From the NCBI GenBank assembly GCA_021234155.1, contig JAJEKV010000062.1, forward strand, positions 2,081,305 to 2,145,304: a stretch of DNA of 64,000 bases, written 5' to 3'. The notes under the pieces are model-generated. The model did not search any database. It saw only the letters and a program-made list of their open reading frames with translations, and was not told the DNA's origin. This DNA comes from Isoetes taiwanensis (taxonomy: Eukaryota > Streptophyta > Lycopodiopsida > Isoetales > Isoetaceae). The stretch's first letter is position 1. Every line of letters starts with the position of its first letter. Shown here in pieces: positions 11,751-22,712 of this stretch. Made by a program: the position numbers and the translations under genes.

Positions 11751-11934
11751 TACATGATGCAGACACAGATGTCCAGATGCCGTATAGGGAATTGTATGAT
11801 GACATAGACCGCTATAGACAATAGGGACATGTGTTTTTGCTAGGATATTTCAATGCTCGTACAACGCAGTTGCAGTCGGTGACCTTCCAAGGTGACGCTA
11901 ATGCTGATCCGCTTTGGCTTGAGACAGCCGCTAT
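11751..11934 (+). mobile_element. LINE endonuclease fragment
   Basis: The plus-strand translation contains YRELYDDIDRYR, one stop, then HVFLLGYFNART. This is the region of LINE apurinic endonuclease with the L-G-D-F-N-A-R word, here with Tyr replacing the catalytic-pocket Asp. It resembles the same region of the GC-rich LINE (about 24,780-24,860), so I assign it to that family. It ends near the stop codon of the minus-strand peptide gene. Confidence 0.65.
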
Positions 11935-12174
11935 TCAGCATACACGGCAGTAGGAACAACTGCAATCCCCATCGTTGCAGCTTGTGTAACACGTGCAATA
12001 ATTATATCTATCGCTACAGTACCTGTTTGCACAAGGACATTCAAATTTGTTGCCCAAGGTGGTGTTGATAGTGCGAGTGGTGTGGAAGAATTTGGGAATA
12101 AAAGTGGCTTTCTCAGCCATTGTAACATCAGAAACAAGACATGCCATTAGGAGGAACGTGAGAATGAACCACAT
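11935..12174 (-). CDS. Putative secreted cysteine-rich peptide precursor (79 aa)
   Basis: An intact short frame encodes a clear signal peptide (MWFILTFLLMACLVSDVTMA: start, hydrophobic core, small residues before a likely cut near residue 20). A short polar spacer follows, then a C-terminal domain with ten cysteines between residues 46 and 79, spaced C-x-C-x4-C-x6-C-x-C-x3-C-x4-C-x-C-x2-C-x2-C. An even number of cysteines suggests disulfide folding after secretion, as in plant antimicrobial or signalling peptides. I cannot name a family, since the spacing is not that of a defensin, LTP or snakin. A GATATATGG motif about 45 bases upstream is a weak TATA candidate. It sits in the gap of a broken L1 beside LINE debris, so it could be a passenger or a chance frame. 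Confidence 0.45.
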   Translation of the reverse strand: MWFILTFLLMACLVSDVTMAEKATFIPKFFHTTRTINTTLGNKFECPCANRYCSDRYNYCTCYTSCNDGDCSCSYCRVC

Positions 12175-12179
12175 TGCTT

Positions 12180-14630
12180 TCGCTCGTGCCCATCCATCTC
12201 ATTAGCCTTGCCCCATATATCTTCACCATTTCTATAATCCAAGTTGGTTAAGATTTTTCACCTAGTCATGAACTACGCCCCTTCAATGCTCAAGGCATCA
12301 CATTCCCTTTCTAAGAAACAAAATATAGAGAGATAGATGCATACTCTCAACGCCAAGTTTGCAAAATGAGAGTTGATCTAAGCACTTCCAATTTTCCAAG
12401 TTAAAAGTGCTCATACAATCATAAAGTTGCAAAGCATGCCACATCATCACATATTGTCCACCTCACCAAAAATGCCACATCATCATCATAAGTCATCCAC
12501 ATCACTTTTCATCTCACAAGAGTTTTTGACGAGGAGAAAGATTATTTGCCACATCATCATGCCATGTCATCATGAGGTTGCACATTTTCATACCATGCTT
12601 GCCACATCACCATTTCCTAAGCTTTCTTTGCTCAAAAATCGGAAATTCCCTTTTTCCAAAAAAGATTCTTCCATTAGAAAGGTATCAAGAAAGATTCCAT
12701 TTGGTGCTAAAAATTCCAAAAAAGGACCTCGTTTAGACCTTTGAATTTGAGTTATTGGGATGTGTGCCTTAGGTCTTTAAGCAAAAAAATGTTTCCTATC
12801 CCCCCCCCCCCGGTGTGTGGGGTGGCAACGGGCCGAATCCCACGTGAAGGCAGCACATGAATTTTCTAAACCCACCTGCTTTATTCCTTATATAACCTTG
12901 AATTCTTTTTCTCTCGACGCCTGTGGGATATATGCTGCTTGAAAATTCTTGAACCCTAAAAAGGCCACGCCAAGATCTGGCCTTTCTGTTGGATCTGACC
13001 AAATAATCATGAGCTTGAGCTCCCGAACTTGACCTTTCCGCATCAAGAAATCTTAAATCACCCTAAAGGCCAAACAAAAAAGATGCAATGCCAAGAACAG
13101 ACCGGAATTTGAAAATTTAAAAGGGGGAAATCATCTCAAAAGAGTGGTCGGCTTCTTCACGAGTTTACTGACCTTAGCAACTCATTTTTGATGAGTTTGG
13201 AGAAGCTTAGAGTGTGAAAGACCTACCTTTGCTTCAGAGTTTTTGCAGACCTGATGTAAATATATTGAATTAATCTTATTTTATTACTTTGATCCTGTAC
13301 CCGAGACTGAGAGCTTGGGAAACGATGTGTACCTTATTTATGATGAGCAATTGAGAGAAAATCTGAGTCTGGTAAGAGATTGGTGCTTCGAGCATTGTGA
13401 GTTAAACTTACAAGTTGGAAGAATTGTCTAACTAAATCATTAGAACTATCATATAGCTATGTTTGTGTTGCATGCATGTTAGATTATTTAAAAGGGAAAG
13501 GAAAAGACGAAAAAATTGCTCAGGATGGTAGACAGAAAAGCTAGGCTTCTCAGCAAATCTTAATGCTGTTCTGAAATTATAGCAAATCTAGTTCTCACGC
13601 CATAAGTATTGCCTAATCTTATAGGCTCTTTAGCATTTTCAGTGAGCTATTTCTAGTACAAAGATATGCAGCAGTAGAACTTACAGATTATTTTCTCTGT
13701 ACCTTGCAAAAAAAATAATAATACCAGTCCAAAGAAAGGAAAAAATCCTCCAAGCATCAAAGTGGCAAATTTTTGAGCAAGGTTTCTTGGTCACACTCTT
13801 CAGAGGAACCAAAGAACATGAATCATTAGGCAAATATTAGAAAGGTTGCTCACAAACTAACTGGAGAAAAATAGCTCTCGGATTGGGCTATTGACTCAAA
13901 GTTGACCTAGTCAGAAAGATCTATATCTACAATTCTACCCATGCTTTTGTCTTTGACCTTTTAAAGCATAATCAAGACATATTCAAGAAGCTTTGGGAAT
14001 TGGAGCTGGGCAAAAAATCCATACGAAAATCATTTGGTGCAAGTTTTGATGAGAACCTTTTTTCAATGTTTTGGAAAACTGACATTTTCTTGTGAATTGA
14101 GCACTATCTCAGCAAATTACAGGAAAGAGTGGTTGCCTTAAGCAACCTGGAGGTCCTGTACCAGTCAAGTTGGAGGTTTTTCCAGGAATACCTCCAACAG
14201 TTTCGAGCAAATAAGTGCATTTCTGTTTAAACTTTGTTAAAAATAGAAAGGTGCAGCAAGTGGAAGTGGTGGAAGTTCCGGAGGAAAGCTCAAAGAAAAG
14301 GAAGGGCAAAGGAAAAGCACCTAAGATCGCCACTAAAGAAAAGAAGGTGGACAAGACCTCTGAAAGGATGGAGGAAATAAACAGAGAGAAGTTCGTGCAG
14401 GGGGTCACAAGTTTTGCCATAGGCTTGGAAACTAGAAATTTTCAAGAATCAAGCTCGTTTCAAATTTTCTTTCCCAAAATATTCGATGCGGAAAAAATGT
14501 GCTAAAAATTTTGATTGGCAACGCTGTGATTGGGACAATGGTCTTCTACATGGACCAAAATAGACCAGCCAAAGCTTTGATGGTTGCAGAGGCTGACTAC
14601 GTCATAGCTGCTGCCAGAGTGAGTGAGAAG
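12180..14630. other. No recognised gene; retroelement-like sequence
   Basis: 12,430-12,620 is rich in CCACATCATCA-type words, and a run of 12 C lies at 12,801-12,812. CTTATATAACC near 12,888 looks like a promoter of an LTR, but no second LTR was found. A lysine/glutamate-rich frame at 14,245-14,505 (plus; VPEESSKKRKGKGK) is unidentified. The rest shows only scattered short frames. Confidence 0.4.
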
Positions 14631-14635
14631 AAAGG

Positions 14636-14880
14636 TTACCAATGTTTCCGTGCATGATCTGCCTCTACCACTGCTGTCATGAACCATCTGAATGTTGGAG
14701 AATCAAGAGTATCTTTCCAAGCCATAGGAATGCCTCCTAAAGTGTTATTGGCTTTAATTGCCCAAAGCTTAAAATTCCCAGGAAGAGTGTTAGTAATTAA
14801 CCTTTCAAAATTATCATCATGCAACTTATGCTTTTGAAAGAAAATAATGTCAAAATTTATGTAAGAGAGATAAACCTCAA
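14636..14880 (-). pseudogene. L1 endonuclease, N-terminal piece
   Basis: The minus-strand translation gives a FFQKHKLHDDNFERLI-like stretch followed by WAIKANNTLGGIPMAW. This fits the start of the L1 endonuclease, where a Q-E-T/H-K word precedes the strand with G-G. It follows the ORF1 region and is cut at 14,636, where unrelated DNA begins. Confidence 0.55.
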
Positions 14881-14992
14881 CCTTTCACGCTTAACATTAG
14901 AGTTAATATCTTAAAGGTTCTAAGAAATACATCTAAAATTAATATCCATAAAATAAAGTTTTCTTATGGACCCTGGAGCTTTTTCTAGCAGG

Positions 14993-16335
14993 CTAAGGGG
15001 TGTTTTTCTTATTTAACTTTTTATTAATATGAGAGACCTTATGCCAATCCTCATTATCCTTCCTGTCCAAGTGCACATCATAGTCAATATATTTGGGATC
15101 AGCTTTATCCAAGACATCACTGTCATACACATAATCCCTGAAAAATTCTTCATTGTTGATGTAGTCAGTAATAATCATACCTTTGTTAACCTCCTCTCCC
15201 TGGGGTTCAGCTTCAGCATTATAACAAATTTTAAGAGGTTGAGGGGCGATAATAGTACTACCTTGATTAATAATAGTATTGTCCTGGTTGTTTCCTTCAT
15301 TATGACTACATTCCCCTTTTTCTTCTCTCCGATCACCCTGATTTGAATTATTCCCCAAATTACTTTCTTGAGCACTCTTCCTGATCCACACAAACTTCTT
15401 GCCTAGAACAGAGATTGAGATTTTGTCTTTATCCATGGGAGCTTTTCCTTTATCTTTACCCTTTGTTATAGACATCTTGAAATATTTAACATCCACATCA
15501 AGGAAAGAATCCTGATCAATCCTAGTTCCTATGTAATTCTTCCAATTAGAGTTCACTTTTTGAGAATACAAATAGAAGGGAAGTCAGTTTGAGGGATAGA
15601 GATATTAATGACTTCCCCAAGGCAAGAACCAATGGCTCTAAGATGACTCGGAGTCCAAAAAGCAGGAGGAAGGTTGGGACATTTTATCCAAGTTGTGGTA
15701 GCAATACCAGAGTGATCTCTAGGGATGTAGAGGGGGTCCCATTTCATGATGTAGGCTGGGCAAGTAGCAACATTATGAATCTTCCTTATTAAAATGATAT
15801 TTCTATGATTACTATCCCTGCAAAGAATTTGGAGAGTCTTATTGTCCATTTTGAGAATAGAAAGAATTGGGATATTGATAACTCTATTTAGCCAATTCTT
15901 AACCTTTAAAGAAGGAGGACATCTGAGGGGGAAATGAATTAAGATAACATTGTTAGCATACATCCCTTCGACTGATCTATCCTTGATAGTAAAGAGGTCC
16001 ACCATAGAGCCTTTCAAGGAATCCTCAGAGTTATGGCTCATATTTTTAACAGGAATGGAGTTTGAAAGAACATTTACAAAAGAAGTGATATTTTCCTTCG
16101 TAACCATGGATCTATCCAAGGAATGGTCAACATTCTCAGCAGGGATGGATTTTAAAAGAGCATTTTTAAAAGAAATAGTACCTTTCTTCAAGGGGTTCCT
16201 CATATTATCAATAGAATTCAAAAGAGCAGAGGAAGAAGTACCGTTCACTTTGTCGTGCTTGCCCATCAGCGAGATCTTTGATTTTAGCCTGGTGTCGGAG
16301 ATTTTTGTTGAAGACTTGTCTAGGTTCAGGTTCAC
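14993..16335 (-). pseudogene. L1 ORF1 protein with DUF4283-like domain (two overlapping frames)
   Basis: The first frame (16,335-15,553, about 260 codons) has a basic, serine-rich N-terminus and then a DUF4283-like RNA-binding core: VIPI-type strand words, then WIKCPNLPPAFWTPSHLRAI with GSCLGEVINI. This is the typical 'W-hydrophobic-LP-x2-FW-x4-L-x2-I' pattern of plant L1 ORF1. The second frame (15,571-14,993) continues it through VNSNWKNYIGTRIDQDSF into an acidic tail. The junction at about 15,560 is a frameshift. No CCHC knuckle is seen. It acts as a nucleic-acid chaperone in living L1 elements. Confidence 0.7.
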
Positions 16336-16429
16336 AACTTGGGCACAGTTCAGGCATGGGCATTTCGTGGTCTCCGTCGGGTTGAAGTATCCATTGGAGT
16401 CATAGATAATGTCTTGTTGGGTTCCATTT

Positions 16430-17110
16430 TCTTGACCACTATGTCATGACCAATTTCAACATTCTTCAAGTCTTCTGCTGCGGTTAGAAAGATAGTATCC
16501 TTGAACTTTTCTTTGAACTCAATTATTTTGTGATCATCAGCAGCCTCCCATACTCATACTAGACTAAAAGAGGCTTTTGTTTTCCATTCCATAAGTTCCA
16601 AGTCTTCTGCCAGTTCTTTGGTGACCTGAAGCAGTTCAGTCATGGATCTTTTAAAAGCTTGGTTCTTAAGACTGCAGCAATCTTCCTGAATGATCCGACT
16701 TCACTCTTATCATTTGGTACTGCAAAAGATTCAATTCTTAAAGCTTGTGAACCATGTTCCATACAAGATCTTTGTCACTTGCATATCCTTCTGCATACTA
16801 CTGTTCTAGCCTTCTTATTTCTTGTTGACACGCTTGAATTTGACCTTTTTGCTTGATCCCCATGCATTCTATTGCTGCATTCTGTTGATCTCTTATGATA
16901 TCAAAAGCCACTGTTAAATCATGCATTTTCTTCCATGCAGGATCGCCTTTTTCTTTCCAATTTGAGGATAAGCTTCCAATCTTTACATTCTTGAGTTATG
17001 GGATCATTATCCTTGGTTCCCCTATCTCGCTTCTGTTGGAAGCCTCCCTTTTGAACACCGTTTATTTAGGCCTCATGCTAAAGAAGGATGATATGAATAT
17101 TTGGCTCTAA
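16430..17110 (-). pseudogene. Coiled-coil, gag-like fragment
   Basis: Minus-strand reading gives charged helical sequence such as MTELLQVTKELAEDLELM and FDIIRDQQNAAIECMGIKQK, with a few internal stops. This looks like a long coiled coil. The position next to L1 ORF1 and the lack of any domain suggest gag-like transposon protein, but a host coiled-coil exon cannot be excluded. Confidence 0.35.
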
Positions 17111-17717
17111 AAAAAGTTCTTGGCGAGTTTGGAGCCCAAAAATTCAGCAACAAATTCGAATTACCACAGATTCCACTTCCAAAAGAAGAAATCTATCCAA
17201 GAAACGATGATTCCTATGGATTGTTTCCAAGAAATCGGAGCTCTTAATTCCCTGGATGAGATCCCTTCTCTGTCAAGAATGATAAGACCTCTAAATGATC
17301 CCTGTCATTTTCTTCCCTAAACCTAAAGAAGCGTATAGTACCTCTGTCTCTAATAGCTAACAAAATCCAAATTCTGATGATTAGAATCGATTGAGGTGGC
17401 AGAGCCGTACTGTGTGTCAAGCTCTGGAGAATAGTAGAGGTTAACATCCCCGCCTCATCCATCGAGCTCAAGTTCAAGGGGGCACCAACAGCGCCAATTT
17501 GTGCGCCTCACGCACATTTTTCCAATCACGAACCATCAACATAATATGATCAATAATGAAGATACATCTAATCCTAATCACATGCATCTAACTTACAGTT
17601 AGGGTTCATTGATTAGAGTTCCAAACTTAGACTGAGGGTTCTACGAAGGCTCTAGCAAGATAAGATACTAGATCATCTACAATCCTAGGTTCTAGATGAT
17701 CTACCTATGAAGCTACT
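17111..17717. other. No recognised gene
   Basis: Contains GGCGCCAATTTGTGCGCC near 17,487 and a run of CTAGATGATC-type repeats (17,660-17,705). I see no coding potential. Confidence 0.35.
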
Positions 17718-18826
17718 ATGAATATCTACTACAGACGAACTTCCTCCAACTCCTGGGGGCTCCATGACTTGATGATGAATCGAGTGATTCCTCCTCCTTC
17801 TGATGAGCATATTCCCTTTGGCTGTCGATCTGAGTTATGCCGCAACGAATGGTGTTCGAAATGTGTTCTTCCCTGTATTTACGAGCATCCGTGGAAAGTG
17901 CTTCCTCAAGGGAAGGCCACTAAACTCTTGGGCATTCCTGTAGGTATACATATCTTTACTTCAGATGCATGTGATGTTATAGTGGAAAGGCCTGCGTAAG
18001 CGTCTTTTTTAGTGGAATACAACTAAGCTTTCTCTGGCAGGACGGATAGTAGTTGCTAAGCAGGTTCTCAACAACATTCATGTGTATATGGCATCTGCTA
18101 TGTTTGTCTCACAAACAAAGTTTCAAAAGGTTGTCGCAATTGTTTGTAACTTCATTTGGGCAGGTACTGAGACAGGTGTAGTTGTGCTTGGTCCACATGT
18201 ATCAAACCAAAATTTGTTGGAGGTCTAGGTATGATTGACTTTCATTTACAGAGTAAAATTATGATATCTAAGTTCATTTGTTGCTACTTGGCGGGTATGG
18301 TACATTTGCCTGGAATGAGATTGGTTGCGCAAACACTTGGACAGTGTATTCCTTTTGGGAAACCGGCACTTCGGGCAATTCTTCTTTGGCGTTTCTTTTA
18401 TCAGCTTTGTCCATATCCGAATGCTTCCCCCTTCTTGAAGGGACTGCTTGATTCTTGGGAGACAGTTCGTGTGCTATTTAAGGTTATCCAGGTGTGTGTC
18501 CACAGGTAGGTTCTCTGTATTGGTGGATTCCTCTGGATAATCACATGCCTCTGTGTGCTACTGTACATCCATTGACTCAGCGGCGTTGGAGGCTTGCTGG
18601 TATTCTCACAGTTGGTGCTTGGTATGAGGCTGGACACTTGTTGACTTGGGATGCTTTTAAGACTAAGTTTATGCTATCTCGATGGGACAGAGCTCTGTGG
18701 CAAAAACTGGCTGATATTCTGCTGAATGCTCCTTCACAATCAGTTGATGTGCCTATTTGGATTGGTCTCCAAATTGCTAATGCACAACATCTTGTGCATT
18801 TGTTATATCCAACATATAAAAATTAA
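17718..18826 (+). mobile_element. L1-type LINE, end of reverse transcriptase region
   Basis: The plus-strand pieces are GKATKLLGIPVG (end of the L1 reverse transcriptase, 17,910-17,950), then KLSLAGR-IVVAKQVLN-like and FIWAGTETG, then KPKFVGGLGMIDFHLQSK (18,210-18,260) and a further 180 codons up to IANAQHLVHLLYP. These follow the order seen between reverse transcriptase and the zinc-binding domain of plant L1. Stops occur. The element is cut at 18,826 by a foldback repeat. Its missing zinc-binding domain may be the piece at 27,881-28,526. Confidence 0.75.
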
Positions 18827-19220
18827 ATCCTCTAACACATAACAACCAACACATAACAACCATTGACATTAACAACCAACACATAACTACCATTGACATT
18901 AATTAACACAACCATTGGGTCCAACATATTTAAATTAAAATCCCCCTTAAACCCCCTTTGGTTTGGGTGCATATTCACACGGGGGTGACTCCGGGCAACG
19001 AGAGCTGTTGGATAGGCATATTCACCCCTTATTCCTTAATCTACACCGTACGTAAAGTTCCTCGTTTGTGGGGTATGCAAGTACAAAATTTGCTATACTG
19101 TATAACAAGATTCGCAAAATACTATAAGATTTCAAGCGGAATACTATATGGTGTTGCTTTTGTACATGCAAAATACAATCATGAGGGCTCTCGCTGTCCT
19201 ACATCACCCCCCGTGTGAAT
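18827..19220. repeat. Foldback-family arm with internal MITE-like TIR pair
   Basis: Tandem AACACATAACAACC units (18,834-18,905) lead into AAAATCCCCCTTAAACCCCC, TTTGGTTTGGGTG and CATATTCACACGGGGG. The last word recurs inverted at 19,204-19,222, so 18,970-19,222 is bounded by inverted repeats of about 35 bp (also sharing CGAGAGC). The whole arm is repeated inverted at 21,555-21,860. Confidence 0.75.
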
Positions 19221-19992
19221 ATGTAGCATTATAACAGGGGGTTTTTTTTCTGTTTTTGTACTGTTTTCTCTAAGGTTTTCATATGATTTGGTGGCCGTAT
19301 TCATCCAGGTGTATTAAATAGTATTTCTAGAGTGCACCCTTTTGTTAGCCGTTGATTTTAGAAAAGGGGGCAAATCCTGTGGTGGATATCTTCCCATTAT
19401 TTTTAGGGTTTTTTTAGGGTTCAACTTGTTAACTTCTTTAGGGGATCGACGACAAAAAAAAGTAAGCTTACTGTAAGATTGGCTTTTGCAAAAAGTTGGG
19501 CATCTATGGTGATGGATTTGGGCCGAGCCGGATGAATTTGATGCCTGGTTTGGGCGATTGTTAAGGGGTAATTTGGACTCGTTGCACCTCTGCAGATCCG
19601 GCACCTCCAGGTATGGCAGTTTCTTTAAACCAACAAGGCATTGCCGGCGAGTAACTAGGGTTTATGCAATCGGGGCTGGATTGAACAGATGCACAGGACT
19701 CCGATACAAAGAATAATTCTTCAAATGTGAGATTTTTTATTTCATCCCTTTTCTTTGCCGGTCTTTCTTGCTCCGAAGTGACGTTTTGATTCCTCTCTTG
19801 AAATCGAACAAAGAAATCTTACACTTCTGCTTTGATGGTAGTGTTACACAGCGAGAACTAATTTGTAGTTTACCATTCTTTGTCAATATGAAGGAAAGTG
19901 GAGTTACCAGTGCTCTGCAGATTCAACTTCCGGTTCCGTCGGCTTGAAGCAAAGAATTCCATATTGTCCAAAAGAATCCCGGTCTTGGTTAT

Positions 19993-21000
19993 TTGCTACT
20001 TGCCTTGTGGCTTATTGCTCTATTTTATATGTTAGGAAATAATGCAGAAGATTACTTTTGCTTTTCTTTGGATATTGCATTTGCATCCTACTGTAGCTGT
20101 GGTGTAACACTTTTACCATTTGGAAATGGAGCTCCACATGTGGTCAGTATTATTATGGCCTTTGCAGGTGCGTGTGTGTGGCAGAAGTTAGGCCTTAGCA
20201 AAGTGCTTAGAGGAGCTATTTTTCTTGTTATTCTTGTTGTGGCGTGATCTGTTAGCTTGGTATCCACAGGATCTGGCTGTTCATCTAGATAGATGGTGCT
20301 TCATCGGGGACCTATCTTTCTTTTTTGGTGGCGGTTCTTTGCCCCCCGGCATCATCTTGATAATTGGCAAAATTAATTTCGGAGTTCAGCTTGCCTTCAC
20401 ATTGATATACCTGATTTATGCTGCTTTGTGGTCGCTTTCACATTTTCTCAAAAGGTCTAGTGGTGAGCTTCGTGGGATGTAATTCAGCCCCTACTTAGTC
20501 ACAAAATAAGATGTCGGTTCATGGGAGAAGAACATTGTGAAGAAAGTTGTGAAGCAATTTGAAAAGAATGATGAGTGCTCCACGGCTTCGGACCGCGCAT
20601 TGCAGCAAACAACTTCAACAACATCACTCAATCAATGGATGTGGATTTCACAGGTGTCAATATTACCAGAACAAGCAGAAAAATGCTGCCCTCTTTTGTG
20701 AAGTTTTGAAGAGCAAATTGATGCTAACAAGCCCTCCAAGTTGTGGTATGTTTTACTGGCTTGCTTTAAAATTCTTGTGGAGTGGCCCCTGACACTACCA
20801 AGGCAACTCACGATTCCCATACTAGAAGAAGACAGATGGCCACCAAGGCAACTCACGATTCCCATACTAGAAGAAGACAGATGGCCACCAAGGCAACTCA
20901 CGATTCCCATACTAGAAGAAGACAGATGGCCGCGCCCTTCTGATGTTAGAAGTGCATTCTTGGCTCCCATAAGCCTTGCTCTTCTATGTTGTGTTGCATG
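19993..21000 (+). pseudogene. Cation/calcium exchanger (CCX-type Na+/Ca2+ exchanger) pseudogene
   Basis: The translation follows the CCX family. WLIALFYMLGNNAEDYFCFS and VTLLPFGNGAPHVVS (19,999-20,150) cover the alpha-1 repeat, with the GNGAPD signature here reading GNGAPH. GLSKVLRGAIF follows, then after a frameshift CFIGDLSFFF (20,300) and GKINFGVQLAFTLIYLIYAA. Later comes the loop word WPLTLPRQLTIPILEEDRWP (20,780 onward) and LAPISLALL. Several transmembrane helices are visible. Frameshifts, stops and loss of the Asp make it non-functional. Intact members move Ca2+ or other cations across membranes. It lies inside a TIR element and is best read as captured host sequence. Confidence 0.75.
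20798..20932 (+). repeat. Three perfect 45-bp tandem repeats inside the exchanger pseudogene
   Basis: The 45-bp unit encoding PRQLTIPILEEDRWP occurs three times without visible change, keeping frame. Intact CCX proteins have this segment once, so it was amplified after capture or in the parent gene. Confidence 0.95.
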
Positions 21001-21010
21001 TTCGAATTTG

Positions 21011-21893
21011 TTAGGGCCCGAAGGGCCAAAAAAATACAAATTGCCTCATTTAATAAAGTCTCTCTCATTGTTTCTAACATCACGTATAGTTTGTTGTATC
21101 GTTGTTTCTACCATGTGAAATTCCTTCCGAAGGGCCCAAATTTTTTTTAATATAGCAATCAATACATAACTATCATTAACATTAATTAATACAAACCATT
21201 GCATCCAACACATTAAATTAAAATCCCCCTGAAACCCCCTTTGGTTTGGGTGCATATTCACACGGGGGGTGACGTAGGGCAGCGAGAGCCCCTAAAATTA
21301 TGTTTTGCACGTACAAAATCAATACCATATAGTATATTACCTCAAATCTTATAGTATTTTGCAAATTTTTTTATACAATATACTAAATCCTATACATCCA
21401 TACCCCACAAATGAGGAACTTTGTGTATGGTGTAGATTAAGGAATAAGGGGTGAATATGCCTATCCAATGACTCTCTCGATGCCCGGAGTCACCCCCGTG
21501 TGAATATGCACCCAAACCAAAGGGGGTTTAAGGGGATTTTAATTCGCTTTGAAATCTTATAGTATTTTGCTGAATCTTGTTATACAAGATAGCAAATTTT
21601 GTACTTGCATACCCCACAAACGAGGAACTTTACGCGGTGTAGATTAAGGAATAAGAGGTGAATATGCCTATCCAATGCTCTCATTGTCCTACATCACCCC
21701 CCGGTGAATATGCACCCAAACCAAAGGGGTTTAAGGGGATTTTAATTTAAATATGTTGGACCCAATGGTTGTGTTAATTAATGTCAATGGTAGTTATGTG
21801 TTGGTTGTTATGTGTTGGGGGATTTAATTTTTATATGTTGGATGTTAATGGTTTGTGTTGCAGAAAAATTTTGTTGGCCCCTTCGGGGCCTTA
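21011..21893. mobile_element. Foldback element with GGGCCC hairpin ends
   Basis: The left end TTAGGGCCCGAAGGGCC (21,011-21,027) and the right end GGCCCCTTCGGGGCC-TTAGG (21,876-21,895) are inverted, each itself a small hairpin. Inverted arms follow on both sides: an A/T run, AACA-rich words, AAAATCCCCC, GGTTTGGGTG and CATATTCACACGGGGGG. Additional inverted units in the middle (21,480-21,720) show that at least two copies are nested tail to tail. No protein is encoded. Confidence 0.65.
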
Positions 21894-22489
21894 GGACGCC
21901 CCCTGTGTGACAAAATTTTTTAGAATTCAAACCAGGAAAAAACTAGAATTCATTTGAGGCTTTCATCACCTGTAGCTTTTGAATTTCATCACAATAAAAC
22001 ATATAGAACATAAGTAAAAGTTCCATTATTCTGAAAGTCATAAAGTTTGCAACACCCATACACAAACATTTTTCAACTGGAATTTAACAGCAGCCTTTGG
22101 CCTCCATGGATTCTTGTGGTGAGAAACCAAAGTGGGAAACTTTTCTGCTTGTTAGCACAAGGATCTAGAAGCCTTGGAATTTGCTTAATAACTGCCTCAA
22201 AATCTAAAAATATATGGTAATTTTTTGCAAGCTTCATTCGGAATGAGCCATAAAACAATATCCAATAGTGCAATCCTGTATTAATCAGCTGGTAGGATGT
22301 GAAAACCTACCAAACCCGGCCTGCTGTTTTAGCATAGATAAGTTAACCAAACATATCCATATCATACACCATCAACAAGATCTCGGAGAGAGCTTTCCAA
22401 AGCAATAAAAATCATCTCAAACAGAGCTCTGGATCAAAAGTTATGATAAGAAATGTGTTGTCGGGCGGAAGCCGCACTACATGCGCCCC

Positions 22490-22712
22490 TTCAAGCCCAC
22501 AAAAAGGGGCTTTTGTTGTGAGCCATTGGTTGTTGACCATTATGCACCACACGACAAAAAAAGGCTTTTGTTGTGAGCCATTGGTTGTTGACCATTATGC
22601 ACCACACGCACAAAAAAGGGCTTTTGTTGTGAGCCATTGGTTGTTGACCATTTTGCACCACCCCCACAAAAAAAGGGCTTTTGTTGTGAGCCATTGGTTG
22701 TTGACCATTGGA
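22490..22712. repeat. Four tandem units of 55-59 bp
   Basis: The unit GGCTTTTGTTGTGAGCCATT followed by GGTTGTTGACCATT-x-TGCACCACA occurs four times. A single diverged unit is present at the matching subterminal place of the element copy at 31,510-31,556, so the array arose by local amplification just inside the TIR. Confidence 0.9.

Larger units (their letters stand above)
10595..16340 (-). mobile_element. L1-type LINE, disrupted, lacking reverse transcriptase
   Basis: The order on the minus strand is that of a plant L1: ORF1 (16,335-14,993), the start of the endonuclease (14,880-14,640), then a gap where most of endonuclease and all reverse transcriptase should be. The reverse-transcriptase zinc-binding domain follows (11,699-11,214), then a 3' UTR with the plant-L1-like string that contains AATAATATAGCC, ending near 10,595. 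The gap of about 2.9 kb holds unrelated sequence including another LINE fragment and the cysteine-rich peptide ORF. That both flanks belong to one element is inference from order, strand and spacing. Confidence 0.65.

Noticed and set aside
12427..12744. His/Ser-rich ORF as a gene
   Set aside because: It comes from CATCAT-type simple repeats and has no initiation or splice context.
20632..21039. Minus-strand GHLSSSSMGIVSCL repeat protein
   Set aside because: Antisense reading of the 45-bp repeats; the plus strand matches CCX exchangers.
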